Shown: in pieces, positions 8,813-17,197 of the stretch | Layout of the letters: every line of letters starts with the position of its first letter | Numbering within the stretch: position 1 is the stretch's first letter | Assembly: GCA_963695975.1 (NCBI GenBank) | Contig: CAVOIB010000011.1 | Location: 170,896-234,895, forward strand | Length of the DNA: 64,000 bases | DNA from: JBBQVZ01 sp963695975 | Lineage (GTDB): Bacteria; Actinomycetota; UBA4738; HRBIN12 | Direction: 5' to 3' | Made by a program: the position numbers and the translations under genes | The notes under the pieces: generated by a model | Seen by the model: the letters and a program-made list of their open reading frames with translations, nothing else | The model's database searches: none | What the model was told of the DNA's origin: nothing

Positions 8813-10317
8813 CGGTCGACCTCGTCTGGCTCGTCGGGCTCCCACGGATCGACGATCTCCGCGTCGTCCTCGAGGAACGCCGGGCCCATCCGGGCCCGCA
8901 GCGCCCGCCCCGCTAGGATCAGAGCAGCACCGAGCGGGAGCGCGGCTGCGAAGAATGCCCCGAGGAGTAGCGGCAGGTTCAGCACGGTGGGCGACACGAT
9001 CGAGGTCGTGGACCCGGCCGGGTCGACCCCGTATCCGACGAGGCCTCCCTCCGTTCCGCCGCGGACGGCGATCACCACGTCGGGGGTGAGCGTCAGGCTC
9101 CGCAGGATGACATCGGTTGCCTGGCTCTCCCATACGAGCTTGCCCGATGAGAGGTCGATGGCCGCCAGCCGTCCGTCCCCCGACGCGACCAGGACGGTTC
9201 CGCCCGCGACCACCGGCGCCCCGCGCACGACCGAGCGATTGAGCGCGAAGTCCCACGCCCGCTCGCCCGTATCCGGATCCAGCCGGTAGACCTGCCCGAG
9301 TGAGTCGACCGCCACGACGGCATCGGGCGCGACAGCCGGGGCGCCCGTGAAGAAGATCGGTGCGTTCATGCGCGCCGACCAGACCTCGGACCCATCGGAA
9401 GACGAGAACGCGCGGATCGTCCCGTCCGAGAAGCCCACGATCACGTGGTCCCCATCGATCGCCGGCGCGGTCGCGAACGCCGCGCTCGCGCTGGCGTCCG
9501 AGGACCAATCCTGCGAGCCGTCCGACGCCTTCAGCGCGATGACGCGGGGGGGCACCGTGCGACTGGCTTGTACGGTCGCGATCACGAGGTCGTCAGTCGC
9601 CGCCAGAGGAACGCCCAGGAAGCCCTCGACCGACACCGTCCAGCGGAGCTCGCCGGTGGTCACGTCCACCGAGTAGACGTTGCCGCGGTTGTCGCCCACG
9701 TAGGCCGTGTCTCCGGAGACCGTGACCCCGGTGCGGCTGACCTCCTTCAACGGGAGGGGCGCCTTCCAGGCCGGCTCGTGGGTCGCCAGGTCGATCGCCA
9801 TCAGATGGGAGTCGAACGGACCGGTCGATGAGGGCGCCGGCGTCGGCGAGCCGTCGGCACCCGCGGAGGGCGTTGGGCTCGGTGTTGGCGGCGAGTCTCC
9901 GAACCCCTCCGTGAACAGCAAGAGCCGCGCCTTACCCGCGGAGGCGACGGCTGGCGACACCGGCGGGCCGTAGTCTCGCTCCGCCGTCCACAGCTGGTGG
10001 CCAGAGGCGACGTCGCCCGCGACGACCGCTTTCGGCGTGACCGTGAGCACGGTGGAACCGTCGACGACCGGGGCTGATGCGCCGAACGCTGACGGGACAG
10101 CGGTAGGGGCGTCGAGCCGCCACACCTCCCGGTAGGGCGGAGCCGGGGCGTCGGCCGCGTAGCCGCTATGCGTTGGTCCGCCGAGCGCCTGCGTCCACGG
10201 GGCGGCGATCTGCGCCCCGGCGGCGATGACGGGCCCGCAGGCGAGAGCCGCTGAAAGGAGGGCAGCGCCGGCAAGGCGACGGCGTCGAACACGGGCGGAG
10301 TGGATGGGCAGGTCCAA
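8809..10317 (-). CDS. Exported PQQ-type beta-propeller protein, membrane anchored
   Basis: A 502-residue protein with a signal-like N-terminus (basic, then AGAALLSAALACGPVIAAGA) and repeated propeller blades of the PQQ/BamB type: AGDVASGHQLWTAERD, DVTTGELRWTVS, SSDGSEVWSA, DPDTGERAWDFA and DLSSGKLVWES. A proline/serine/threonine-rich insert occurs near residue 145. A C-terminal membrane helix (LPLLLGAFFAAALPLGAALIL, about 445-466) is followed by an acidic tail. It probably acts as a scaffold or sensor outside the membrane; no enzyme residues were recognised. The start may be a leaderless TTG at 10317 (TAGGAT 9 bases upstream) or a GTG nine codons later. Confidence 0.85.
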   Translation of the reverse strand: MDLPIHSARVRRRRLAGAALLSAALACGPVIAAGAQIAAPWTQALGGPTHSGYAADAPAPPYREVWRLDAPTAVPSAFGASAPVVDGSTVLTVTPKAVVAGDVASGHQLWTAERDYGPPVSPAVASAGKARLLLFTEGFGDSPPTPSPTPSAGADGSPTPAPSSTGPFDSHLMAIDLATHEPAWKAPLPLKEVSRTGVTVSGDTAYVGDNRGNVYSVDVTTGELRWTVSVEGFLGVPLAATDDLVIATVQASRTVPPRVIALKASDGSQDWSSDASASAAFATAPAIDGDHVIVGFSDGTIRAFSSSDGSEVWSARMNAPIFFTGAPAVAPDAVVAVDSLGQVYRLDPDTGERAWDFALNRSVVRGAPVVAGGTVLVASGDGRLAAIDLSSGKLVWESQATDVILRSLTLTPDVVIAVRGGTEGGLVGYGVDPAGSTTSIVSPTVLNLPLLLGAFFAAALPLGAALILAGRALRARMGPAFLEDDAEIVDPWEPDEPDEVDR

Positions 10318-10326
10318 GGCCGCGCC

Positions 10327-10332
10327 ATCCTA
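10327..10332 (-). promoter_or_regulatory. Putative -10 hexamer for the propeller gene
   Basis: TAGGAT on the minus strand, 9 bases before the TTG start; no Shine-Dalgarno sequence is present between. Confidence 0.35.
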
Positions 10333-10353
10333 GCGGGCGTCGCTGTGAGCGGT

Positions 10354-10857
10354 TCAGCCGAGCGCGGTGAGCACCGGGGCAAGCCGGATGAGGTCGCTCA
10401 CGTTGGCCGGACCTAGGTAGTCCAGGGGATCGACGTACTCCCCGTTCAGCCTGATGCCGAAGTGCAGGTCTGTGGTCGAGTCACCGGCATGGCCGGTCCC
10501 GCTCGAAGCCACGACCTGCCCTGCGGCCACCAGGTCTCCCTTGCGGACGGACACCTGCGACAGGAACGAGGCGGTGGACAGCAGTCCGCCGCCGTGGTCG
10601 ATCGTGACGTAGAGGCGCCCGGCAACGTTGCCCGCGAACGTCACCACGCCGGGGGCGGGCGCCAGGACCGGCGTCCCTTCGGGTGCGGCGATGTCGACCC
10701 CCCGATGACCCGAGCCGTATGGCGAGGCGGGCGGGTCGAATCCCCGCACAACGGGTCCCACGACCGGCCACGTCCACGTCCCCGCAGCACGGGCGCTGCC
10801 GAGCGGCAGCGCCGACATCAGCGATACCGCGGTGAGCACCACGAGCGTTCGTCTCAC
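10354..10857 (-). CDS. M23 (LytM-fold) protein with a degenerate active site
   Basis: A secreted LytM-fold protein of 167 residues. I place the start at GTG 10857, which gives a clean signal peptide (RRTLVVLTAVSLMSALPLG..ARA) and has TACCGT 7 bases upstream; a TTG seven codons earlier is possible. The fold is clear: GHRGVDIAAPEGTPVLAP, VTIDHGGGL and LHFGIRLNG. The zinc ligands H51, D55 and H132 are kept. The two catalytic histidines of LytM are not: the YxHL motif reads ASFL (F98), and the first His of HxH is Asp (D130). It may bind peptidoglycan or activate an amidase, as EnvC does, rather than cut. Confidence 0.88.
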   Translation of the reverse strand: MRRTLVVLTAVSLMSALPLGSARAAGTWTWPVVGPVVRGFDPPASPYGSGHRGVDIAAPEGTPVLAPAPGVVTFAGNVAGRLYVTIDHGGGLLSTASFLSQVSVRKGDLVAAGQVVASSGTGHAGDSTTDLHFGIRLNGEYVDPLDYLGPANVSDLIRLAPVLTALG

Positions 10858-10864
10858 GCGTGTG

Positions 10865-10870
10865 ACGGTA
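10865..10870 (-). promoter_or_regulatory. Putative -10 hexamer for leaderless M23 gene
   Basis: TACCGT on the minus strand ends 7 bases before GTG 10857, with no Shine-Dalgarno sequence between. This supports the downstream start codon. Confidence 0.4.
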
Positions 10871-10938
10871 GACCGCAAGCATCGGCCCCACCGTGACGGA
10901 GCTCACCCCAGGGACCAGGTTCCGTCCGCGGCGAGGGG

Positions 10939-11787
10939 TCAGTCGACCTCGGAGAGCTGACCCCGGAGCCCGCCGACGGCCTTCGTGTGGATCTGGCAAA
11001 CACGCGACTCGGTGACCCCGAGGATCTCACCGATCTCGGCGAGCGTGAGCCCCTCGAAGTAATACAAGGTGACCACGATCTTCTCGCGCTCGGAGAGCGA
11101 GTTGATCGCCGCCGCGAGCAGCCCGCGCGTCTCCTGGCTCTCCACCCCGGACGTCGGGTCGAGCGCCTTGTCGGCGAGCGTGTCGATCAGTGAGACCTGC
11201 TCGCCGCGGTCGGCGCCGACCGACACGAGTTCGTCGAGCGCCAACACCGAGACGAATGAGATCTGGCTGACGACGTCGTGGAGCTCCGATCGCGAGATGC
11301 CCAAGCGCTCCGCCATCTCCGCCTCGGTCGGTTGGCGTTTCAGCATCGCCTCGAGGTCGGCGTGCGCCTTCTCGATCTCTCGCGCCTTGAACCGGATCGA
11401 GCGGGGCACCCAGTCCATGGCGCGAAGCTCGTCGATGATCGCGCCCTTGATCCTCGGGATCGCGTACGTCTCGAACTTGTTGCCGCGTCCCGGCTCGAAC
11501 TTGTGCAGCGCGTCGATGAGCCCGAACATGCCGTAGGACACGAGGTCCGCCTGCTCCACGCTCGACGGAAGACCTGTCGCGACACGGCTGGCGACGTACT
11601 TCACGAGCGGGGCGTAGTGCAGGATCAGGCGCTCGCGGGCTTCCTCGGACTCCTCTCCCTTGAACCCCTGCCAAAGTTGCCCGAGCTCGTCGTCCACCGC
11701 GGGTGGGATCGTGACCGCGGGCGGCGTCGGCTTCGCCTTCGTGGCGGTGGCGGACTTGCGGGCGGGCGTCTTGGTGGTCTTCGCCAC
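10939..11787 (-). CDS. FliA/WhiG-family alternative sigma factor
   Basis: A 282-residue sigma-70 family protein of group 3. A Lys/Thr/Pro-rich N-terminal tail (to about residue 30) precedes region 2 (LILHYAPLVKYVASRVA, DLVSYGMFGLIDALHKFEPG, FETYAIPRIKGAIIDELR), region 3 and region 4 (LSEREKIVVTLYYFEGLTLAEIGE followed by VTESRVCQIH). The motif set matches WhiG/FliA. No flagellar genes are in the window, so a developmental or cell-wall role like WhiG is more likely; that is inference. The frame runs 27 codons into xerC, but GTG 11787, one base after the xerC stop, is the better start. Confidence 0.93.
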   Translation of the reverse strand: MAKTTKTPARKSATATKAKPTPPAVTIPPAVDDELGQLWQGFKGEESEEARERLILHYAPLVKYVASRVATGLPSSVEQADLVSYGMFGLIDALHKFEPGRGNKFETYAIPRIKGAIIDELRAMDWVPRSIRFKAREIEKAHADLEAMLKRQPTEAEMAERLGISRSELHDVVSQISFVSVLALDELVSVGADRGEQVSLIDTLADKALDPTSGVESQETRGLLAAAINSLSEREKIVVTLYYFEGLTLAEIGEILGVTESRVCQIHTKAVGGLRGQLSEVD

Positions 11788-11788
11788 G

Positions 11789-12727
11789 TCAGGCCCTCGG
11801 ATGACTCTGCTCGTAGGCTTGGAACAGGCGCGACCGCGAAACGTGCGTGTAGCGCTGCGTGGTGGCAACGCTCGCGTGCCCTAAGAGTTCTTGCACGGCT
11901 CGGATGTCGGCCCCTCCTTCTAGGAGATGCGTGGCGAACGAGTGCCGCAGGGTATGCGGGGTGATCCGCCGCCCCGGAAGCAATCGCCCGGCATATTGTT
12001 CCACCATCGCGCGGATGTCGCGTCCGGAGAAGGGCTTCCCCTTCCGGTTGAAGAACATCGTCCGACGGTCGTCCCCCGCGAGACTCGGCCGTCCGGCCGA
12101 CAGGTAGGTTTCGGCCGCCTCGACCGCCGGATCTGACATCGGCACCTCGCGCTCTTTGTCGCCCTTGCCGCGCACCAGGACCCGTCCCCGAACAAGGTCG
12201 ACCTGATCGACGGTGAGTCCCGCCACCTCTCCGACGCGCAAGCCCGACCCGTAGAGCAGTTCCAGCACGGCGCGGTCGCGCAACAGGATCGCTTCTTCGA
12301 TCGGATCGAGATCGGGGGCGGCCGGGCCGACGGGTGCCTCGACCAGCTCGGCCGCCTCTCGCGGGCGGAGGACGGTGGGCAGTCGATTGACCACTTTCGG
12401 GCGACCGAGGAGGGCCGACGGGTCTCGCTCGGTCTCTCCGGTGGACACGGCCCATCGGTAGAACGTGTGGATCGAGCCGACACGCCGGGCGATCGACGCG
12501 CGGGCGTAGCCCAGGGTGTGCTGCTGCGCCAGGAATCGCCGGAGCTGCGGGTACTCGGCGCCCGCAAGGGAGGAGCCGTCACGGGCCAGGAAGATCGCAA
12601 GGAGCCGGAGATCACGCCGATAGGCCGCCACCGTGTGATCGGAGAGATGCCGTTCGTGCCGCAACGATCCCGCGAACGCCTCGATCAGGCGTACGTCAGC
12701 TGTCGGGAGGTCCTCCCCGGATACCAC
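11789..12727 (-). CDS. xerC: Tyrosine site-specific recombinase XerC-type
   Basis: Resolves chromosome dimers at dif with a partner recombinase. The 312 residues comprise an N-terminal SAM-like DNA-binding domain (about 12-98) and a catalytic domain with R164 (GSGLRVGEVAG), a lysine in the RGKGDKEREVP hairpin, H258/R261 (HTLRHSFATHLL), H284 (LLGHASVATT) and Y293. All catalytic residues are present. The GTG start follows GAGAGG at good spacing. Its place between dprA and the sigma gene matches M. tuberculosis Rv2894c, so it is a housekeeping Xer rather than an integrase. Confidence 0.94.
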   Translation of the reverse strand: MVSGEDLPTADVRLIEAFAGSLRHERHLSDHTVAAYRRDLRLLAIFLARDGSSLAGAEYPQLRRFLAQQHTLGYARASIARRVGSIHTFYRWAVSTGETERDPSALLGRPKVVNRLPTVLRPREAAELVEAPVGPAAPDLDPIEEAILLRDRAVLELLYGSGLRVGEVAGLTVDQVDLVRGRVLVRGKGDKEREVPMSDPAVEAAETYLSAGRPSLAGDDRRTMFFNRKGKPFSGRDIRAMVEQYAGRLLPGRRITPHTLRHSFATHLLEGGADIRAVQELLGHASVATTQRYTHVSRSRLFQAYEQSHPRA

Positions 12728-12791
12728 GTGGTCCTCTCGGTCGGGTGGAGCGCGCTCGCGCTCCCCCTTCTACCAGCGGTCGCCCGAGCGT

Positions 12792-13928
12792 TCAAACACC
12801 CGGTTCGTCGCTCGGGATCGAGAGCGTTCGCTCGTAACGGCCCCCGACGCTTCGGACCAGACCGCGGAGCTCGAGGCGGATGAGCGCTGTGAGCGCGTCG
12901 GGGATGGACATCTGGGCGGTTCGCGCCACCGCGTCGGGGAGCGACGACTCGACCACGGCCCGCCAGGCCCGCGCCTCGTCGTCGGGCAGCTCGACCGGAG
13001 GAGGAACCGAGACCGCCATATCCGCCGCGTACCCGAGATCCGCCAGAAGATCGTCGGCGCCGCGGATCATGGTGGCCCCGTCGCGGATCAGCTCCAAGGG
13101 GACCTCCGCGAGCGGACTGGTCACAGGTCCTGGGATCGCGAAGATCTCCCGGCCCAGATCCAGCGCGTGATCGACCGAGATGCGCGACCCGCTCCCCCCC
13201 GCGCCCTCGACCACCACGAGGGCGGAGGAAAGTCCCACGACGATGCGGTTCCGGGCCGGGAACCGGTGAGGTTCCGCCGGCACTCCTGGGGCGTACTCGC
13301 TCACGACCGTGCCCGACGTGGCGATCCGCTCGATCAGCTCGGCGCTCGAGCGCGGGTAGCCGAGGTCGATCCCCGAGCCCAGCACCGCGATCGTGCGACC
13401 TCCCGCTTCCAGCGCCCCGCGGTGCGCGGCGGCGTCGATCCCGTAGGCGGCGCCGCTGACCACACACGCGCCCACTCCGCCCAACCGACGGCCCAAGCCT
13501 TCAGCGATCTCTCGTCCCAAGGCCGAGCATCGACGCGAACCGACGATCGCCACGCGGAGCTCGTGCACGTCCAACGACGCGCCTCGGACGAAGATCCCAG
13601 CCGGTGGATCGTCGAGTTGCAGGAGCGCCGAGGGGAACTCGGCGTCGCTCGGTGCGACGAACCGAGCACCCGCTCGGATGGCGCCCTCAAGCACGTCGAG
13701 GGGCCGCGTGTTCGCGGCCCACGCGCGATCCGCGTCGCTCCCTGCCCGACCAGCGCGGATGGCATGGAGCGCCTCGACCGCTCCACCTTCGCTCCAACAC
13801 AGCCGGTGAAGGGTCCGCGGAGTGATCCCGCGCAACGAAGCGAGCACGACGAGAGCTTCACGCTCCACATGACCGGCACCGAAACCGGCGGGCCAGCCCG
13901 TGGGCGTCGGGGCGATCTCAGCCGGCAC
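12792..13928 (-). CDS. dprA: DNA processing protein DprA
   Basis: DprA loads RecA on incoming single-stranded DNA during transformation. After an N-terminal helical region, the Rossmann-like core (about residues 105-310) shows VAIVGSRRCSALG, VVSGAAYGIDAAAHRGAL, FPARNRIVVGLSSALVVVEG and DLGREIFAIPGPV. The C-terminal 70 residues look like a winged helix. It overlaps the end of comM by 11 bases, which is the widespread comM-dprA pairing; natural competence is not proven by it. Confidence 0.95.
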   Translation of the reverse strand: MPAEIAPTPTGWPAGFGAGHVEREALVVLASLRGITPRTLHRLCWSEGGAVEALHAIRAGRAGSDADRAWAANTRPLDVLEGAIRAGARFVAPSDAEFPSALLQLDDPPAGIFVRGASLDVHELRVAIVGSRRCSALGREIAEGLGRRLGGVGACVVSGAAYGIDAAAHRGALEAGGRTIAVLGSGIDLGYPRSSAELIERIATSGTVVSEYAPGVPAEPHRFPARNRIVVGLSSALVVVEGAGGSGSRISVDHALDLGREIFAIPGPVTSPLAEVPLELIRDGATMIRGADDLLADLGYAADMAVSVPPPVELPDDEARAWRAVVESSLPDAVARTAQMSIPDALTALIRLELRGLVRSVGGRYERTLSIPSDEPGV

Positions 13929-15453
13929 GGGCGAGATCCTCCTCGCCGAACCCCTCGCGATAGGACAGTGCCTCCGCGACGTGTTCCGGACCGACGCGAT
14001 CCGCCGCAGCGAGGTCGGCGACGGTCCGAGCGACCTTGAGTGCGCGATGGAACCCGCGGCCCGTCAACGCGAGGCGCTCAACGGCGCCGGCCAGCAGTTC
14101 CTCCGCCCCCGGGGCGAGGCGGGTCTCCTTGCGAGCGAGCGGGCCCGACAGGTGTGCGTTGCAGGCGACTCCCATCGCTGCGTAGCGACGCCGCTGCCGT
14201 TCGCGTGCCTCCTGGACCCGGACGCGGACGGCCTCGCTCGCCTCTCCCTGTTGGGAGCCGAGCAGCTCTTGCCTCGTCAGTCGCGGGACCCGCAGTCGCA
14301 GGTCGATCCGGTCGAGGAGTGGCCCCGAGAGCTTCTGTTGGTATTGCTCGACCCGGTCCGCGCGACAGCGGCAGTGCCGGCGCTGGTCCCCATCGAACCC
14401 GCACGGACACGGGTTGGCGGCGGCCACCAGGGTGAACCGTGCGGGGAAGGCCACCGACCCGACGGCACGTGTGACCACCACGCGTCCGTCCTCGAGAGGT
14501 TGTCGCAGACCCTCCAGCGCATCCCGGCGGAACTCCGTGAATTCATCAAGGAACAGCACGCCGTGGTGCGCGAGAGAAGCCTCACCCGGCCGCAGGTACG
14601 ACGACCCGCCGCCGAGGAGTCCGGCGAGGGAGATCGAGTGATGGGGGGCGCGGAACGGCCGCGTGCGGAGCACGCCGCGGTCATTCAGGAGACCCGCGAC
14701 GGAGTGGAGCTGCGATGCCTCGAGTGCCTCCTCACGCGAGAGCTCCGGCAGGATCGTCGCGAGGCGCCGGGCGAGCATCGTCTTCCCCGCCCCCGGAGGA
14801 CCGATCATGAGGAGGTTGTGTCCCCCCGCGGCAGCCACTTCGAGCGCACGCCGTGCCTGAAGCTGCCCGCGGATCTCAGAGAGGTCGACCGCCGACCCCT
14901 CCACCGGTGAGGCCTTGGCCGGCTCCAACGGCGCCGGCTGCCAGGTCCCGCCCAGGAAGTCGGCGACTTCGCGGAGCGACGGGGCTCCCACCACGCGGAG
15001 CGAGCCGATCTGCGCGGCCTCGACGGCGTTCGCGGCGGGGACGATCACGCCGATGAGACCCGCCTGCGCCGCGGCGATCGCCACCGACAGGATGCCGGGC
15101 GTCGGGAGGAGCTCGCCCTTCAGCGAAAGCTCGCCGGCCAGCGCCCACCCGTGGAGCGCCCCAGCCGGAACCTGCGACGTCGCGGCGAGCACGACGACGG
15201 CGACGGGTAGATCGAGGCCGGGCCCCTCCTTCCGGAGGCTTGCGGGCGCCAGGTTCACAACCACACGACGCAGCGGCCACTCGAGCCCGGCGCTCTCGAC
15301 GGCCGGCCGCACGCGGTCGCGGGCATCGTTCACGGCTGCGCCAGGGAGCCCGGTGAAGATCAGCGACGGAAGGCCGCGGCCGACGAACGCCTCGACGGTG
15401 ACGAGATGCCCGCCCACGCCGAGGACCGTGACCCCTACCACGCGCCCGTACAT
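13918..15453 (-). CDS. comM: ComM/YifB-family AAA+ ATPase
   Basis: ComM is a hexameric helicase that promotes branch migration in natural transformation. The 511-residue protein has an N-terminal Lon-substrate-like domain (to about 170), a Mg-chelatase-type AAA+ core with Walker A GPPGAGKT at 218-225 and Walker B VLFLDEF, a CRC-type zinc-like cluster (NPCPCGFDGDQRRHCRCR) and the C-terminal Mg_chelatase_C domain. The ATG lacks a Shine-Dalgarno sequence and has TATCGT 9 bases upstream, so this gene probably leads the comM-dprA-xerC-sigma unit. Confidence 0.95.
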   Translation of the reverse strand: MYGRVVGVTVLGVGGHLVTVEAFVGRGLPSLIFTGLPGAAVNDARDRVRPAVESAGLEWPLRRVVVNLAPASLRKEGPGLDLPVAVVVLAATSQVPAGALHGWALAGELSLKGELLPTPGILSVAIAAAQAGLIGVIVPAANAVEAAQIGSLRVVGAPSLREVADFLGGTWQPAPLEPAKASPVEGSAVDLSEIRGQLQARRALEVAAAGGHNLLMIGPPGAGKTMLARRLATILPELSREEALEASQLHSVAGLLNDRGVLRTRPFRAPHHSISLAGLLGGGSSYLRPGEASLAHHGVLFLDEFTEFRRDALEGLRQPLEDGRVVVTRAVGSVAFPARFTLVAAANPCPCGFDGDQRRHCRCRADRVEQYQQKLSGPLLDRIDLRLRVPRLTRQELLGSQQGEASEAVRVRVQEARERQRRRYAAMGVACNAHLSGPLARKETRLAPGAEELLAGAVERLALTGRGFHRALKVARTVADLAAADRVGPEHVAEALSYREGFGEEDLARAG

Positions 15454-15462
15454 GCGCCGTGC

Positions 15463-15468
15463 ACGATA
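15463..15468 (-). promoter_or_regulatory. Putative -10 hexamer for leaderless comM
   Basis: TATCGT on the minus strand, 9 bases before the comM ATG, without a Shine-Dalgarno sequence. Confidence 0.4.
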
Positions 15469-15547
15469 CGCCGAGGGTCTGACACCGCGGGCATATCATC
15501 GCCACGACGGCGCGATCATCGACGGTCGCCCGTTGGGGGGCGCCGAC

Positions 15548-16555
15548 GTGACGGGGTTCGATCTAGCCGTCCTCATGGCGTTGGCGTTCGCGGTGACGAA
15601 CGGCCTGCACGACGCGGCCAATGCGATCGCGACGCTCATCGCGACGCGCTCGGGCCGCCCCCTCCCCGCCGCGCTCCTCGCGGCCGCGTGCAACATGATC
15701 GGCCCGCTCCTGCTCGGAGCAGCCGTGGCGAACACGATCGCGACGATCGTGCTAGTCCCTCCGACGCAGGAGATCGCCGTGATCGGCGCCGGGCTCACCG
15801 GGGCGGTGGCGTGGAACGTCGTGACGTGGCTCCGCGGCCTGCCGGCCAGCTCGAGCCATGCGCTCGTCGGCGGGCTCGTCGGCGCTGCCCTCGTGGCGGC
15901 CGGGCCGAGCGCGGTGAACTGGGGAGGGTTCGATGGCTGGCGCCCCGTGGGCGTCTGGGGCGTGCTGATCGCGCTCGCCCTTTCACCCCTCCTCGGTTTC
16001 TGGGCGGCGGCCGGCTTCACCCGCCTCTCCTTGCGCCCCCTCGGACGCGCGACCACCCGCGTGCTCGGACCCATCCGCAAAGGTCAATGGGTGACTTCGG
16101 CGTGGCTCGGGCTCAGCCACGGATCGAACGACGCGCAGAAGGCGGTGGGGGTGGTGGCGGCGCTCCTGTTGGCGCATGGCTCGATCGGCTCGCTCGCTGC
16201 GCCCGTGTGGGTCACGCTCGTCTGCGGTGCCGCGCTCACGCTCGGGACGGTCCTCGGCGGATGGCCCATCGTGCGCACGATCGGGAGTCGCATCACCCGT
16301 CTGCGACCGCTCGACGGGTTGACGAGCAGCACCGGTTCGGCCACGGTGATCCTCGTCTGTTCCGTCGTCGGCGCACCAGCCAGCACGACGCAGGTGGTCT
16401 CGTCGGCTGTGGTCGGAACCGGGTTCGGACGACACCGAGCCGGCCACATCCATTGGGACATCGTCCGCAAGATCCTCATTGCCTGGGTGACCACGTTCCC
16501 CGCAGCCGGCGTGATCGCCGCGGTGAGCTATCCCATCTGGAGGTGGTTGGCATGA
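15548..16555 (+). CDS. Inorganic phosphate transporter, Pit family
   Basis: A 335-residue secondary phosphate transporter. It has the two inverted family signatures: GLHDAANAIATLIATR in the first half and GLSHGSNDAQKAVGVV in the second, within about ten hydrophobic segments. The GTG start at 15548 follows GGGGGG at suitable spacing. The last codons overlap the next gene as ATGA. With its DUF47 partner and the downstream decarboxylase it forms a plus-strand cassette inside an otherwise minus-strand, conserved gene series. Low-affinity phosphate uptake is the likely role, and phosphate handling recurs in this window (ppk1, CHAD, two secreted phosphoesterases). Confidence 0.93.
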   Translation: MTGFDLAVLMALAFAVTNGLHDAANAIATLIATRSGRPLPAALLAAACNMIGPLLLGAAVANTIATIVLVPPTQEIAVIGAGLTGAVAWNVVTWLRGLPASSSHALVGGLVGAALVAAGPSAVNWGGFDGWRPVGVWGVLIALALSPLLGFWAAAGFTRLSLRPLGRATTRVLGPIRKGQWVTSAWLGLSHGSNDAQKAVGVVAALLLAHGSIGSLAAPVWVTLVCGAALTLGTVLGGWPIVRTIGSRITRLRPLDGLTSSTGSATVILVCSVVGAPASTTQVVSSAVVGTGFGRHRAGHIHWDIVRKILIAWVTTFPAAGVIAAVSYPIWRWLA

Positions 16556-17169
16556 AGCGCACCTGGTTCCTCCCACAGACCCTCGACGTGATCGGCATCC
16601 TCCGCGCGCAGGCTGCGGTCACGATCGAAGGCATCGGCGCGGTTGTCGAGTGGGCGGGCGGTGATACGTCCGCCGCGGAACGCGTCCGCGAGCACGAGCA
16701 CACAGCCGACGATCGCAAGCGCGAGCTGTTCGCCGCACTGAAGGCGTCGTTCACCACGCCGGTCGACGCCGAGGACCTCTACATGATGTCGAAGCACCTC
16801 GACGACGTGATGAACGGGGCGAAGGATGCGGTCCGGGAATCGGAGGTGATGGCGCTCGGTCCCGACGAGCACGTCGAGAAGATGGTCGGGTACGTGCTCG
16901 AAGGCGTTCGACACCTGGACGACGCGTTCCGTCTGCTCCATCCCGACAGCCACGAGGAAGGGTCGACGACCGATGCCGCCGACGAAGCGATCAAATCGCA
17001 GCGCCACCTCGAGCGCGTGTACCGGCACGCGATGTCAGCGTTGCTCGACGTTGATGATCTGCGGGAGGTCATGGGCCGCCGGGAGCTGTACCGGAGGCTC
17101 TCACGCGTCAGCGACAGCGTCGTCGAGGCGGCCGAGCGCGTCTGGTATTCGACCCTGAAGGAGGGCTGA
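16552..17169 (+). CDS. DUF47 (PhoU-like) Pit accessory protein
   Basis: A 205-residue, all-helical cytosolic protein of the DUF47/PhoU-like family, usually encoded next to Pit transporters and thought to regulate them. Family features are the N-terminal FLPQTLDVIGILRAQA region, the acidic metal-binding helices (REHEHTADDRKRELFAALK) and the TPVDAEDLYMMSKHLDDVM motif. The ATG overlaps the pit stop codon, so the pair is translationally coupled. Confidence 0.92.
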   Translation: MKRTWFLPQTLDVIGILRAQAAVTIEGIGAVVEWAGGDTSAAERVREHEHTADDRKRELFAALKASFTTPVDAEDLYMMSKHLDDVMNGAKDAVRESEVMALGPDEHVEKMVGYVLEGVRHLDDAFRLLHPDSHEEGSTTDAADEAIKSQRHLERVYRHAMSALLDVDDLREVMGRRELYRRLSRVSDSVVEAAERVWYSTLKEG

Positions 17170-17184
17170 ACCGCAACGCGCTGC

Positions 17185-17190
17185 TAGCAT
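17185..17190 (+). promoter_or_regulatory. Putative -10 hexamer for leaderless decarboxylase gene
   Basis: TAGCAT ends 7 bases before GTG 17198, and no Shine-Dalgarno sequence is present. The decarboxylase may therefore have its own promoter although it follows the pit operon by only 28 bases. Confidence 0.4.
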
Positions 17191-17197
17191 CCGCCGC

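Noticed and set aside
8813..9508. Upstream extension of the membrane protein gene inside the propeller gene
   Set aside because: The extra residues are Arg/Gly-rich without pattern, and the ATGA overlap at 8812 gives a natural start.
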